From Polytrichum commune (taxonomy: Eukaryota > Streptophyta > Polytrichopsida > Polytrichales > Polytrichaceae), in the NCBI GenBank assembly GCA_950295325.1, contig OX485808.1, positions 19,738,527 through 19,798,526 of the forward strand: a DNA stretch of 60,000 nucleotides, given 5' to 3'. Shown here in pieces: positions 1-11,637 of this stretch; the stretch's first letter is position 1; every line of letters begins with the position of its first letter. Under the pieces are notes generated by a model. It searched no databases. It was not told the origin of the DNA and saw nothing but the letters and a program-made list of their open reading frames with translations. A program made the position numbers and the translations under genes.

Positions 1-1540
1 ATCTAAATAAATAATTAATATCGCTAATGACGATAGATTGATTAACATCTTAACTTGTCAATCGTTTCACCATCATCCTCTTTATCACGGGCTAGCTAAT
101 AACCACCACAACATTGACTGCCCTGCTCCACCAAAACTTTCACCAGGTAACCAGAGCTGGAAAGAAAGCAATCCAGACATAACAGGGTTGAGAAATTTCT
201 TCAAAGAAATGAACCACGGACCTGAAAAGAGGCGTCTGGAGGAGGATGATAAGGAAAAAGAACTGCGCAGCTCGCACCGGCACCCACGGTGGAAACATGT
301 CTCCTCCTAACCCTAATTCTCCGAAACCTGCTGCTCCTGCTGCTCCTCTTAGCGCGTCTTTTTCTGGAGCTTAAGAATCATATCACAGTTATTTGATTTG
401 AAGTTGCTACGGTAAGGTTGAGGTGAGTCCTTATGATCCCTCGCTATACTAATGAACCTTCCGACGGGAGAGATCCGCCATCGCCATGCCCTGTTGAGCA
501 TCAACACAGAGCACAAAGAACGGGAAGGCAGGTGGATGAATAATGTAGATTCTCATCCCAGTAAGGATGGATGTTCTCATCTGTCTATTTTAGTTGTTTG
601 TGGGGCCAGGGTAATGACACGTCACATGTTTACCGGGTCACCCTATGAAACAAGCGGCTCATCACGAGACGCTATTGGCCACCTGTCGCCGCGTGGGCCC
701 CGCCACCACCATTAATTCTTTGTGAACTTACCCCGGCTGTTCACTGTTTTCTCTAATTACATGGTAGGGTGGTCGCAACACTAAATATAATCAAACACTA
801 AATGTCATATTTTGTGTAGTTGGCTTTAGTCTGATCCTTGCCAAACCCTATAAATTTATGCCTATGGTTTGTTGGTTAGGTCCCAAAGTGTTCCAAAAAC
901 GCTTGGGCAACATGTCTATGCATTGCAATCTGCACTTTGAGGGAGTTAATTGTACTCAACTTCCGTCATCGCTATACAATATGCTATGTCCATAATTCTG
1001 CACAAAAGAAGGATAGAAAATAACGAGCCAATACCACTCAACACACAACTACCATAAGAACTCCCAAAACACTCGCCAACCAATAAATAAAAGATAGCAC
1101 AATAAACTAATAAAAGGCCCATGACTCAACATCCACCCTACAAAGTTATAACCTTTGTCCCCTACAAGCACTACAACCGCACTAACACATGGCCAACTTG
1201 GTCACCCCATTTTCTATAGTGCCCACCCCGAGAGGGGTTAGTAGTCCTGCACCACTGATATTATGTCTAGTGGACATAATATCAAGGGTGGGTCGAACGG
1301 GCATTTCAATCATGCTAATCCTACCAGGGGTTAGCGTTTCTTCTCTCTCTCTCTCTCTCTCTACTCAACTTCCACATCCAAGTTAGTGAATATCAACATG
1401 TAATTGATAAAAGTATCAATACTACCACATCCAGTATTTAACATCTACAAGCCTATGCAGATTGGACAATAATGCACCCACAGTGGTGAAAAGGGACTAA
1501 AAATCTTTGAGAATCCTACATCACCATCTTGAGAACGTAC
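1..1540. other. Intergenic, no gene recognised
   Basis: I see no recognisable protein family. Short frames at 38-310 and 452-715 have mixed composition and no motif. The stretch around 640-710 is GC-rich and could be a promoter or an exon edge of a gene lying to the left, but nothing decides this. Around 780-830 there are short motifs of the ACACTAAAT type also seen at the ends of the inverted-repeat elements elsewhere, suggesting an eroded copy. A CT microsatellite lies at 1341-1362. Confidence 0.4.
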
Positions 1541-1805
1541 ATGAACTTTAAGAGTGCAGACTTCGAAATAAACAATGGATTATCTCACTACACGTACTGA
1601 CCAACCAACAACTCCAAATGACAACATCAAATCATCCTTGTGCATGAATTCTGCATTATTGGAGTTTGTAGTTGAAGTCATCAGAGCCTCAACATCTGGA
1701 CCTCGACACTTAACTCAAAACAGAGTTAGAAGGCTATTTTCTTGGAGCTTACTTGTTGTTGGACCGCCAATTGCAGGCATGATGTTTAAAATAAAACAGA
1801 GCAGC
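1541..1805. repeat. Direct repeat, left copy flanking trihelix pseudogene
   Basis: This roughly 265 bp block is closely repeated at 3713-3933 plus 6452-6494, where the second copy is split by an insertion. Both start with a GAACTTTAAGAG/GAGCTTTAAGAG-type motif and end near GGACCGCCAATT...CATGATGTTTAAAAT...AGCAGCA. The copies are in the same orientation and bracket the trihelix pseudogene. They start with TG and end with CA, but I found no primer-binding site or target duplication, so I do not call them LTRs. Confidence 0.75.
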
Positions 1806-2135
1806 ATTAGACATACACAATTGAACATGCACGACAATAGGAAAAAAAAATATTATATGCTAAACAACCAATGGAATTTTATAGAAACAAAACATCCCTA
1901 AAATCTACCTTGAAACCTAAACAGGTAGTGTAGCACAAACATATTCAAGTTTTTTTTTTTTTTTTTTAAATGATCAAATCTACAACTTCTCAATTAGTTA
2001 TTCTATATGTTTGTCGAGGTTGCTCATGAATCAAGAGGCCACCTGCATACTCTTCGCCATGTCTTGGCTATTGACCACAAGTTGGGATATGAGGTCAAGA
2101 GCTTTCTCTTGATAAATATTTTTTCCTGACACCTT

Positions 2136-3528
2136 TCAGGCAGATGAAGAAGGCAAACTAGTCTCTTCAAATTCCTCTTTCTTTACCACTTGCGAACCAC
2201 AACCAATATCAACATTGTCACTTGATGATGCCGAAATGTGTTTCATCACAACTCCGTTCTGGTGATACGGGGTGTTCATGGCGTCGTAGAAATTGCTGGT
2301 ATGTCGCGCCTCCCCTGAGATTGAGTTCGCTTGCTTGTCATCCTTGTAAGCTTTGAAAACCTCGCTAAACTTGCTTTTACAAGCCTTGGGTATTTTTTTG
2401 AAATGAGACACAAACACTAAAGCCGAGAGTGGAGCTTGAGCCACATGTCCACACATGATCAAGGACATTAAAGAATAATTAGATACAACTCCAAGATAAA
2501 ACCCAAGAGTATCATTATTTAGGCAATGTTTGTTGCAAACTTGAATTACTATCAGAAGAGGTTTGAGCACCAGAGCACAGAGTTCAACTTACAGACTGCC
2601 CCTGAAAGAGGTTGCACAGTAGCCTATTGGGCATGTTCTGCCAGGTTCAACAAAATGAAAACATGAAATTCTTGTCCAAAGACAACCCAGCTGCATTTTC
2701 TATGATAATGTATTAAGCCAGTGTGCCGTATGAATAGAAGAGGTTTGAGCAACATTAGCGAAGGTTGGCTTCAATAACGAAGTTGTGGTAGTCTGCTGCC
2801 TAGTTATGCCAGGTTCAGCTGAATGCAACATTAGGCCTTGGGTGCGAAGATAACCAATACTTTCATCTTATGGACATCAAGAGTACTCAGACTTCAGCTC
2901 CTAGGCTAGCTTCTGAAAAGATTCCACGGTAGCCTACTAGCGGGTTATGCCAGGGTCAGTTCAAAAGAGGCATGGAATTCTGGTCAATTAAGACAACCCA
3001 ACTGCTTTTCTATTTTCGTGGTAATGTTGCAAACAGTGTGTATGTTTGACAAATTTCATTTGACGTTCTCCTTCAAATCCAAAGTGTCACCTGACCCTAA
3101 AGCTCACATAATTCTGGCTCCGAAACTTATTTTACAATAGCTTGGTTATGCAAGGTTCAGGGGAGGATAAGGATGGAATTGCAGTCCAAACACAACCCAA
3201 ACCCTAAACACAGTTGTTGTAACTTTTTATTCTTTTAAAACCTAAATGGCATTGAGTACATACCTTGTTTCTTCGCATTCTTTACAAATTCGGGTTGCAT
3301 CTCGCCCTTCAAAGCAATCAATGTCTCCACCTCGGAATCTAGCCAATTCCGTTTGTTGTCGTCATCCTCATCTTTGATCTCCTTTAATTTAGGATTTTTT
3401 TGTGTTTTCTTTGGTGGGGGAGAAGAAATAAACTAGACGTCCTCTTCAGCCCTTCTTCTCTCCACCACCAGCTTCTCCCTTGGAGTGGTGATCATATTAG
3501 GATTCTCAAATGGAGAAAAACTCTCCAT
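2136..3528 (-). pseudogene. Trihelix (Myb/SANT-like) DNA-binding protein, stop-interrupted
   Basis: Two exons on the minus strand read as a plant trihelix-type DNA-binding protein. Exon 1 (3528-3264) encodes a charged Lys/Asp region and then the helix motif WLDSEVETLIALKGEM followed by PEFVKNAKKQ. It ends at a CAAG|GTATGT donor. Exon 2 (2416-2136), after a CTTTAG acceptor, encodes KACKSKFSEVFKAYKDDKQ, then the SISG...FYDAM...HQNGVVMKH segment seen in many plant proteins of this family, and a Ser-rich end. The phases match (G|TG) and the joined frame is 182 codons including the terminator. Codon 32 (3435-3433) is TAG, so the frame from the first ATG is broken. Family members usually have about 20 more residues of trihelix between the two halves; these are missing. 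Either it is a pseudogene, or the first exon is mis-modelled and the TAG lies in an intron. Family members are nuclear DNA-binding proteins, some derived from transposons. Confidence 0.7.
2417..3263 (-). repeat. Intron of trihelix pseudogene with degenerate internal repeats
   Basis: The intron contains four diverged repeats of a motif around TAGCCTA...GTTATGCCAGGTTCA, at about 2622, 2789, 2931 and 3137, each followed by an A-rich stretch and, in most, a CAACCCAACTGC-like stretch. Spacing is about 140-210 bp. The intron has GT-AG ends. Confidence 0.5.
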
Positions 3529-3712
3529 GTCTACCTAAAAGACTTGGATTACCGATTCTTCTTGCAAAAAAATAGAAAACAAAAATATTGAGAAAACCCT
3601 AAAGTGTAATATGAGAAATAAGTGGTTGAAATTCAAGACTTCAAGAAGACCACCAGTCCATTTAGAGGAATTCGGTCCTCATCGCAACTAGGTAAAGACC
3701 ATTCTGCAAGTA

Positions 3713-3933
3713 ATGGAGCTTTAAGAGCGCAGACTTCGAAATAAACAATGGATTATCACACTACACATACTGACCAACCAACAACTCCAAATGACAAGGT
3801 CAAATCATCCTTGTGCATGAATTCCGCATTATTGGAGTTTATAGTTGAAGTCACCATACCCTCAACATCTGGACTTTGACACTCAACCCAAAACAAAGTT
3901 AGGAGGCTATTTACTTGGAGGTTACTTGTTGCT
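3713..3933. repeat. Direct repeat, right copy (split by insertion)
   Basis: This is the right partner of the repeat at 1541-1805, about 90 percent identical by eye. It breaks off at 3933, exactly where the LTR-like insertion begins, and its last part resumes at 6452-6494 beyond the insertion. Confidence 0.8.
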
Positions 3934-6451
3934 TGTGAGCCCAATATTGTGCCCACATGTCTACTTAATCTTAAAAATCATTAAAACCTTAGAATGTGTG
4001 GGTGCTTGAGTAGTCAAAAATACAAAAAGAGTGATGTGTTGAAATTTAGATTTGAATTGAGTTAAAGTAGTAAGTTAGGAGTTATTTAGGGCAAAAGGCC
4101 AAGAAGAATTAAATTGTGGATTAGTTAATAGTCAAGCAATGCCTAGGGCCAAGCCATTAGAGGCCAAGTTCATGATTTGGAAGCGGGTTTACTACTGTTC
4201 GTTTTGGGAGGGGTCCCTGCCTATTGGATGAGCTTCCAATCTCGGAAGCAGGAGAGGCTCTCGGGAATTCCGGATCTTAGGAAAGGGAGGTAGTTGGTGA
4301 GGATGACGGCTGCAAAAAACAGAGGAGGACACCGAAGTATGGCTGCGCTGCGACTCTGGGCGGAACCCTGTTCCGGAGAGGAACTCTCTATATCTCGATG
4401 CAAGTGTGGCTACAGGGCATGCAGAGTGAGGGTCGAGCCTCGGAGGTGAAGCTGGGGTTGCAAGACGTCAACATGATGTTGAGTTTGGTGGCAACAGATG
4501 GGCAGGAGCTTGCAGTAGGTGGGTTGGAATTCGAGGAAGCGAATGGAAGACTCGGCAGTGGGGAGGAGCTCTTGAGGAGCGTTGGGTTTTGTAGAGAAAA
4601 TGCCAAGCAAAGGTTAGTGATCAAGGCCAAAACGGAATTGAAAGGATTTGGATGGAAGTTTCGGCGAGATAACACCGCCACCGGGCGGTAGGAACGGTGC
4701 TAAAGGTGGAAAAGTTGACATACATGTGCCAATTCATAAGGTCGACCAAGCTTTTGTTGTTTTGCTATCTGTTTGTGAGTTTTCGACCTTGCTCGGTAGA
4801 ATGCGGTGGGTTGGTCTGCATTGCAGAGTGAAGAGAGTGGACTGCAGTGGGCGCCGCGAATTCAGGAATTGGATAGAGAGAAAGGGCAGTAGGATTGTTG
4901 GCGCGGTGAGAAATCAAAACTGCAGCTGCATCATTGAAGTGGTGGTCACAAACTTCGAAGCATAAAAGCGGTAGCTAGTATCTAATGAAGCGTGACTGAT
5001 CGCCAGTGACGATGCGTTGTGGGGGGCAGAGGAGAAATGAGCTTGAAGGCCTCTGAAATTCATGTGAGGGTGACCATCATGGTTACTGCGGATTGGGGGA
5101 GGCTGGATAGATGTTTATGGCAGAGCCAACTCTGCAATGCAGCCTCAAGAAATCTACTGACGTCCTCATTTTCCAATTCGGAGCAGCTCAACTCCCAGGC
5201 CTCGACAGTCTGCTACCAGGGGAGACAGAGCATCATCTGACCTACACACAACTAATTTTGGAGAATGTTGCCTGATGAAGGGGATTGCCACATCGAGGCT
5301 AGCGGTTGGACCGGTACTTGTGCCAAACGACCACGTGGGTGGCAGGGAAAATGAAGGGAAGTTGCTACAGTGGATCTCAATGCATTATCTGAGGTGGAGA
5401 AGGAGTTGAGGGCTAGGATTTCAGTCAGCAAGGAGGTTGTTGGAGCATAACAACTCGTAGTGGCCTTGACCGAAACCTCAAGCACTTAAGCTGAAGGCGC
5501 TGGAGCTCCAGGGGTGTTATGTTGTGGACGATCCAATTCAAGAGCAGACATTGGGATCACTCCAGGGCATAGTCCTTGGGTCATCAAGGGTAGGACTTTT
5601 GGGGTAGGGTTTAGTGATTAGTAGGTGAAGTAAGTAGGTGAGGATTAGTGAGAAGGATTGGGGGCACAACTGTTTAAACTAAGGGCATGTTTAGACTTGG
5701 GGTCAAGGCCATTGTGAACGAAGGCCAATATGTCCCATGTGGCATGCAAATGGGCCCCCAAGGCCATTAATAAGAAAGTAATCTAACTCCATTCATTGCT
5801 TTCATCTGTAAACCTATTTAGGTGGGGTTGGGGCCATTTGGAGGTTGCAATTATGAGAGGGTTATGAGAGGTTCCAACGTACTCATGAACTATTCTATGG
5901 ATAATGATTAAAATATAATATATTTAGAATTTCTCCCCTCCTATTCAATGCTCAAAGAATAAACTACTACAAGCAAATAAAAGCTCTGACAATGGCCTCA
6001 ACTAGAGGGAAAGAATCCACAAGGTTGGGAGCTCTCTTTTCCAAGGCTTGAGGCCATTGTCATGATGAATAAAATAATTTATTTGTTAATTGGCCCCAAC
6101 TCATGGTGTAAACTTGAAGAGGTGAGTCCCAACCTCTCTACCAATGAGATGAGTGGATTTCTTTCACCCCAACCCATTTTTGAGCTTTGACTCCAAGTCT
6201 GAACCCGCCCTAAGTTAGGTAGGAAGACTCATTAAGTGTTAGTGTGGAGTGTTACTAGTAGAGGAAAGAACATTTATCAATGCTTGCAACTGTGTGTGTG
6301 TGTGTCTCTGAATAAAATTGGGTGAGGAATATTCATCGTGTTGGTTCACTGGGCTGAGTTGCAAAGGTGAATTAAGATTACTTGAGCATATGTAAGCCAC
6401 AGGCTTCCACCCGGACTACGACGCATAAGGGGTGGAGGTTTAGGGGTGACA
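3934..6451. mobile_element. LTR-like element (probable solo LTR or non-autonomous LTR element)
   Basis: The element starts TGTGAGCCCAA and ends GGGGTGACA, with the TG...CA termini of an LTR. It is flanked by TTGCT on the left and TTGCC on the right, a 5 bp target duplication with one mismatch. The intact copy of the target at 1541-1805 shows the empty site, so the borders are well supported. A relative with the same ends lies at 46071-46979. Both share the start (gagcccaat.ttgtgcccacatgt) and an end segment around CACCCGGACTAC.A.GCATAAGGG. A smaller inverted-repeat element sits inside (about 5680-6216). Open frames at 4398-4691 and neighbours have no recognisable gag or pol domain. No second LTR or polypurine tract was seen, hence solo LTR or highly deleted element. 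Confidence 0.65.
5680..6216. mobile_element. Inverted-repeat MITE-like element nested in the LTR-like element
   Basis: Left end CTAAGGGCATGTTTAGACTT and the reverse complement of the right end (TTAGGGCGGGTTCAGACTTGG) form terminal inverted repeats of about 30 bp. The element is about 535 bp and non-coding. The ends resemble hAT-type MITEs. No clean 8 bp target duplication could be confirmed. It interrupts sequence of the surrounding element, so it arrived later. Confidence 0.55.
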
Positions 6452-6499
6452 TTGCCGGACCGCCAATTACAGGCATGATGTTTAAAATATGACATAGCA

Positions 6500-7123
6500 G
6501 CAAGTGTTTCAAGTCAATACTCAACTCACAAATCTCACCTAGTGTGTACAATGTATCGTCCAATTGCCAAAATCGAGAGATTTCACAAGGAGAGAGGCTT
6601 CGGAGAGGAAGGTGGAAGGGAGAGGAGTAGAGAAACGATGAGAGGAAGCCGGAGAGGAGAGGAGAGGAGAGGAGAGAAGGGGAAGGTGGAGGAGAGAGTA
6701 GTGAGGAGGAGAGGAAAAGAATTTACCCTTCCTATTGATTGACGGACAAGATTAGAACAATCCAACGGAGGAGCCCAATCGGGCCCTAGATGGAAGCTCG
6801 GGACGAGGAAAAGCTCGTCCCGAACTCTCATCTAGGGCCCGATGGTTTGGCGCCAAAATTGTGCCACCTAGGACGCCACCTTGGATAAGTGAGTGTTCGG
6901 GCCTGCCCCAAGTATAAAGCCCTTGGGCCCGATTTGATGAAATCGAGTGATCCTATTGGCCCAAATTTTGAGAGTTCGGGCCGGCCCTCAATCCCACCTC
7001 AAGTATAAAGTGGCCCTTAGTGTGGATTACCATTCAGAGTTAAGTGTTGCTATAAATTATTTTTAACCGCCATCACCATTTTTACCAACTAAGTTATATC
7101 ATTATTGTTCGGTGAGCATACCA
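6500..7123. other. Intergenic with GA-rich simple sequence
   Basis: From 6585 to 6720 the plus strand is almost pure purine, with a GGAGA-type repeat. Frames crossing it are low-complexity and not called. At 6779-6842 the motif GGGCCCTAGATGGAAG/AGCTCGGGACGAG recurs in inverted orientation (TCATCTAGGGCCC at 6829), forming a short hairpin. No gene seen. Confidence 0.5.
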
Positions 7124-7500
7124 ACTACACTAATTATGATATTTAGGGTCACATGGTATTTAATGTCACTATGGTAACTTTTTGGATGACACTTCTTATG
7201 AATAAGTGAACAAATACTATCATGGATGATAGATGAGTTCATCCATTGGCCAAAACCCTACCTTCTCTTGTCAGCAACTTGTGATGAAATATTGTCATGG
7301 ATGATTGAAATTTGGATGAAAAATTCACTTGGTAAGTGACATTAATTGCAACATTGTAAATCTATAATAAGCCCCCCAAAAAATTACAAGGAATGACAAA
7401 TGATGTTGGGTTAACATTTAGTGTTGGAGACACTATAACGCAATTCACAATTAGTGTTGAGCAAGGCAATTAGAATTTGTGACATATAAGTTATATTATG
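7124..7500 (+). mobile_element. MITE family A, copy 1
   Basis: This is a roughly 380 bp non-coding element beginning ACTACACTAATTATGAT. It contains the family core GTCACTATGGTAAC...GGATGACACTTC...TTCATCCATTGGCCAAAACCC, then GTCAGCAACTTGTGATGAAAT and a repeated CATGGATGAT. Its right end is eroded (GTGACATATAAGTTATA). Other copies lie at 9301-9690 (inverted), 16386-16533 (partial, inverted), 18877-19218 and 31395-31770. Confidence 0.75.
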
Positions 7501-9300
7501 TAATTACATTTTGGTGCACTTTTATATTCAATCATGGCACCTCCTATTTAAGCCTTTCCCAATTGGTGCCAGGTGGCACACATGGATATTGATCACACTC
7601 AATCACATACTTGGTGTAGTTTGGATACTTTGGCATATTCCTTAAACTTTCAATTGCTTATATGATAGTGAAGGGATTTGCTTGTAAACCCTCATAATAT
7701 GAACAACAAATATATGGTGATATATTAACAAAATTGCATTGGAAAGTGAACCTCCCTTTATATGGTTATGGTTATTGGAATTGCATGTGTGTTGATTCCT
7801 CTATCAAATACATCAGCCCCTCCTCCCCCAAATAATTGTGTGGACTAGTAAGTATAGAGTAGTTATTGAAGTTTGAAGACATGGTCCAATCTCTTACAAG
7901 GATATGTCTTTATGCCATTTCTTCATAGATGCACACCTAACCACACCATTCAAATATTGGTGTCCAATCAAGAAAAGTAATTGAATACACATGCATGCCT
8001 TACTGGGTTTGATGCCAAGAAACTACACATCTAAATCAACATCTCCAACGGTGAGTTGGATAAGGTAAACGTGCCTAATTCAACTACTACTTATCTTAAT
8101 CAGACACATGTATTTGGTTGGTATGTGGTTAGGTGTAGCTCCAAAACCAGATACCACAAAGACATGTGTGTAAAGAGACTGGACTATGTGCTCAAAATAT
8201 GTTAACCATTCTAGGCTCAATAATCAACATAATCCACGGAACTTATATTACCATTTTATGAGCATGCAAATCTTCACTTTGATAATGAGTGAGATGTTCA
8301 TATGAACTCCAAAAATTATAAGGAAAGTGACTACAACCTCAATTTGGATTCACTAACCATCTCACGCTAATCATGTGTTTCATATCCTATGAGAAGTAGG
8401 CTAGTTGGACAAAGTGACCATGTAAAGACCCATCTACCTTATGCATTCTCATGAGTGCAAGAAAGGCAGATAAAGGTTTGTGTTGACACTCCAGATTTAG
8501 GGTTTGGGATTGACGATTTGATTTGTTAGTATTGCTGCAAAGGTCTCGTGGTTTCAAGAGCGAATGATTTGCTTGGTTTGAGGTGGTGATCTGAATTTCA
8601 AGTTCATCATAAGAGACTCTCCTTTAACTTGCATTGCTTCTTTTCTAGTTAAGATAGATGGGTCTTAAATGGTTACATTTCAAGTCCGAGACGACCCTAA
8701 ACTACCGGGTGGTAGTGGAGAGGTGAATGGAGTGGTTGGTGGTTCGATTCCCACTATGAAAATTTCTCTCTACTTGACGGAAAAACTAGCTAGTAGCTAA
8801 GTAGGTAAAAAGCCAAGAGCCCACCCTGCACCAAGAGGATTTTTGAGTAGGGTAGGGCCAACGGGTTCAAATTCATGTCGGATTACCCGATGTTGGTTAT
8901 TTATTTATTTATGTATGTATGGTTACGTTTCTCGACCAGCCCACTTGTCCTATGATATGAAACACGGGGCTGGTACAAGATGATTTAGCAAATTTAAGTT
9001 GAGGCCTTAGCCACCCTCCTCATAATTTTTTGAGCATTTATGAATGTTATATCTTACTCATTATCAAAGTGACGATTCTCATGCTCATTCAATGATCATA
9101 TATAGCAAACAAACCTTTTTTTTTTCGTTAATTCAAGTAATTTCATATGTGTAGTATATGTGTGTTATTGGGGTGATTTTTCATAATATGGAAATTGATA
9201 TTGCAATGTTTAACCAAACAAATCATAATTTGTTTTCAAGTTTTGAAATTTTTGTAAATTTTCAAAGGAGAGATTCTCTCCCAACCAACCTTGTTTTTTC
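7501..9300. other. Intergenic; repeat fragments and possible SINE, no gene
   Basis: The stretch is AT-rich with no frame over 60 codons. About 8090-8310 is a diverged copy of the repeat also seen at 55400-55815 and 57735-58145 (shared phrases GAGACTGGACTATGTG.TCAAA and CATTCTAGGCTCA). A SINE-like unit at 8688-8925 is listed separately. Confidence 0.4.
8688..8925 (+). mobile_element. Possible tRNA-derived SINE
   Basis: A box A-like stretch (GGTGGTAGTGGAGAGG, about 8700) is followed about 30 bp later by a good box B (GGTTCGATTCCC, 8742-8753), as in tRNA-derived Pol III promoters. A non-tRNA body and a simple ATTT/ATGT tail (about 8898-8921) follow. No tRNA cloverleaf can be drawn and no second full copy is in the window, so this is tentative. 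Confidence 0.35.
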
Positions 9301-9690
9301 CGGCTACTACACTAAATATGATATTTAGTGTCGCCAATTCTAATTGTGCTGCTCAATAAAATTTGTAAACTGTGGTATAATGTCATCAACACTAAATGTT
9401 AACCCACCATTATTTGTCATTCCTTGTAAATTTTCTTCAGGATCATAGATTTACAGTGTTGCAATTATTGTCACTTACCAAGTGATTTTTCACCCAAATT
9501 TAGAACATGCATAACAATATTTTATCACAAGTTGTTGACAAGAGAAGGTAGGGTTTCAGCCAATGGACGAACTCATCCATCATCCATGATAGTATTTGTT
9601 CACTTCTTCATAAGAAGTATCATTCAAAAAGCTACCATAGTGACATAAAATACTATATGACATTAAATATTATATTTAGTGTAGTAGCCG
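9301..9690 (-). mobile_element. MITE family A, copy 2 (best-preserved ends)
   Basis: Terminal inverted repeats start CGGCTACTACACTAAATAT on the left; the right end is GTGTAGTAGCCG. The 390 bp element carries the family core in inverse orientation to copy 1 (ATCATCCATGATAGTATTTGTTCACTT, then CATAAGAAGTATCATTC). No coding capacity. Superfamily is unassigned; target duplication is not clear because the termini are palindromic around TA. Confidence 0.8.
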
Positions 9691-11203
9691 CTTTGCTACA
9701 GTGAAGTGAAGTGATTTACACACACATGTTAAAAAAAATTGGAATTTTGCCTTGTAAGGTGTCACCTCTACTCTTTGTGAGTAAGAGGTGGCGATAACTA
9801 GCTTCACATGGGTGGAGTGGAATTGCCTAAAATTGGGACCATCCTCTAAGCTCATTATTAAGGGTAGCCAGTGAGCTCCGTTATGAGCCATGGATGGAGC
9901 CCATCCTCCCATCCAAGGGCTCACGTCACCAAGGGTTTAGTTGAGTGGGATGAGTGGTGTTGCCAATTTCTCTTTCATTCTCAATCCCTCGGTCACCACC
10001 CTCTCGCTCTCTCAACTTGTATTTTGTAGCCTATTTGCTCATGTAGTGCCAATTAATGACGCCACGTTTTGATTGTAGTGGAGCTCAAGATTTTTGGGAA
10101 CCAAATCTCAAGTTTCAGAGTGGTGCTTGAAGGTAGCTTGCGTAGATTCTCATTTAGGGCTTGTAGTGGGTATGTATTCCCAAAGGCAATTCCACCTTAT
10201 CGATTTCCCTTATGATGGGAGAAGTGGAATTCCAACAACACAAAATTGGGAGTTGAGTTTGAATAATAGGAGATTTTGATACCTACTACTAGCATCAAAT
10301 TAAGTAACCACGTTTGGACCTTTTAATGCAAAGGGCCAACCTGCCTCCCTTCCTATTTGTACTTGTATGTGAGATTGTATGAGTGGTCTTTTAAGCAATG
10401 ATGTTCATTTTGGGTGTATTCTCCTATTTAAGTGGGTTGGTCCAATCTTTTGCGTGTAGAAATGCATTAGGTACTTTAAGTGTATGATGTTACAACACTA
10501 ATCGTCTTACATCTATGCAAATTGGTTCACTTTGGATGGATGTTAAATTTTAGAGGGATGGTGGCTTAAGATATTTCTAAGTACTTGAAATGTATGAAAT
10601 AAGCATGTTGATCCTTTCATAGATTTGCAAACTAGTTGAACTTGGAAGGCTCTGGAGGTTTAAGGGGCTAGTACATTTTTTTTTGTGTAGCCAATTTCAA
10701 TGGGCTTGTTCACTCCCCCATCCCCCCCCCCCCCCCCAACATGTAGTGTGTCATGTGGTCACATCTAGACATTAAATATAGATTTCTTCTATATACAACT
10801 ACAATTTGCCACCCAAATTGACACATAGGTTTTGTGCATTTTTCAAATACTCTCTTTTTATTCGTCTAAATGTAGCCACCCTAAACTCCACAAAAAAAAT
10901 CTCAAGCTTGCCACCTTAGCTTCTTATGAACTTAGTATGTAGCCAAAGCTATTACTATAAAAAAAAACAAATAATAAGGGTTGTTCCCAACCCATAATCA
11001 CATCATAGGCCGACCTATTTCTGAAAATTGGGACATGAAAACTTAAGTACAATTAGCACCCGTTCAAGGAACCCAAAATCGTGCCCTTTTGACTTACTTT
11101 TCCCATCACATTAGAAAATGACGGCTAAATGTGTGGAACTTCACAACTTTAGGGAACTCTATGTATTAAGATCGGGGAGGGAGGGGGGATATAACGGAAA
11201 TGG

Positions 11204-11247
<44 letters not shown>

Positions 11248-11591
11248 CCCCCCCTCCGCCCCCAATTACATCCACTATTAAGCTTAGGATGGTTATCACA
11301 TTTTGAACACACAATCCAATCTCTTTTGAACAAATATATGTTAGATGTCTATTCTTGGAGCCACACCAAACCACTATCACTCAAATATAGGGTGTCCTTA
11401 TAAAGAAAAGAAACCATCGATAATGTTTGGTGTGTCAATGCTCTTATTGTTACTCGTAGCAATTTATTAATTACTTGGAAAGTTAAGCTCTAGATGAGCA
11501 TTATTTCTTAAGTCCCCTCGTCTGCTATATCTACGCTCGAGGTGGTTGTACTTTTCATTTTGCAATTAAATTCACTTTCAATTTGTGTGTG

Positions 11592-11637
<46 letters not shown>

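Noticed and set aside
4398-4691. 97-codon overlapping frames on both strands
   Set aside because: They sit in the LTR-like element, overlap each other almost fully and have no domain; a by-product of GC-rich sequence.
1541-6494. Whole block as one LTR retrotransposon with the direct repeats as LTRs
   Set aside because: No primer-binding site after the left copy, no polypurine tract before the right one and no matching target duplication.
6542-6831. Arg/Glu/Gly-rich plus frame and Ser/Leu/Pro-rich minus frame
   Set aside because: They result from the purine-rich simple sequence at 6585-6720.
11118-11403. Three frames with (SL)n or (RE)n runs
   Set aside because: They translate the CT microsatellite at 11205-11254.
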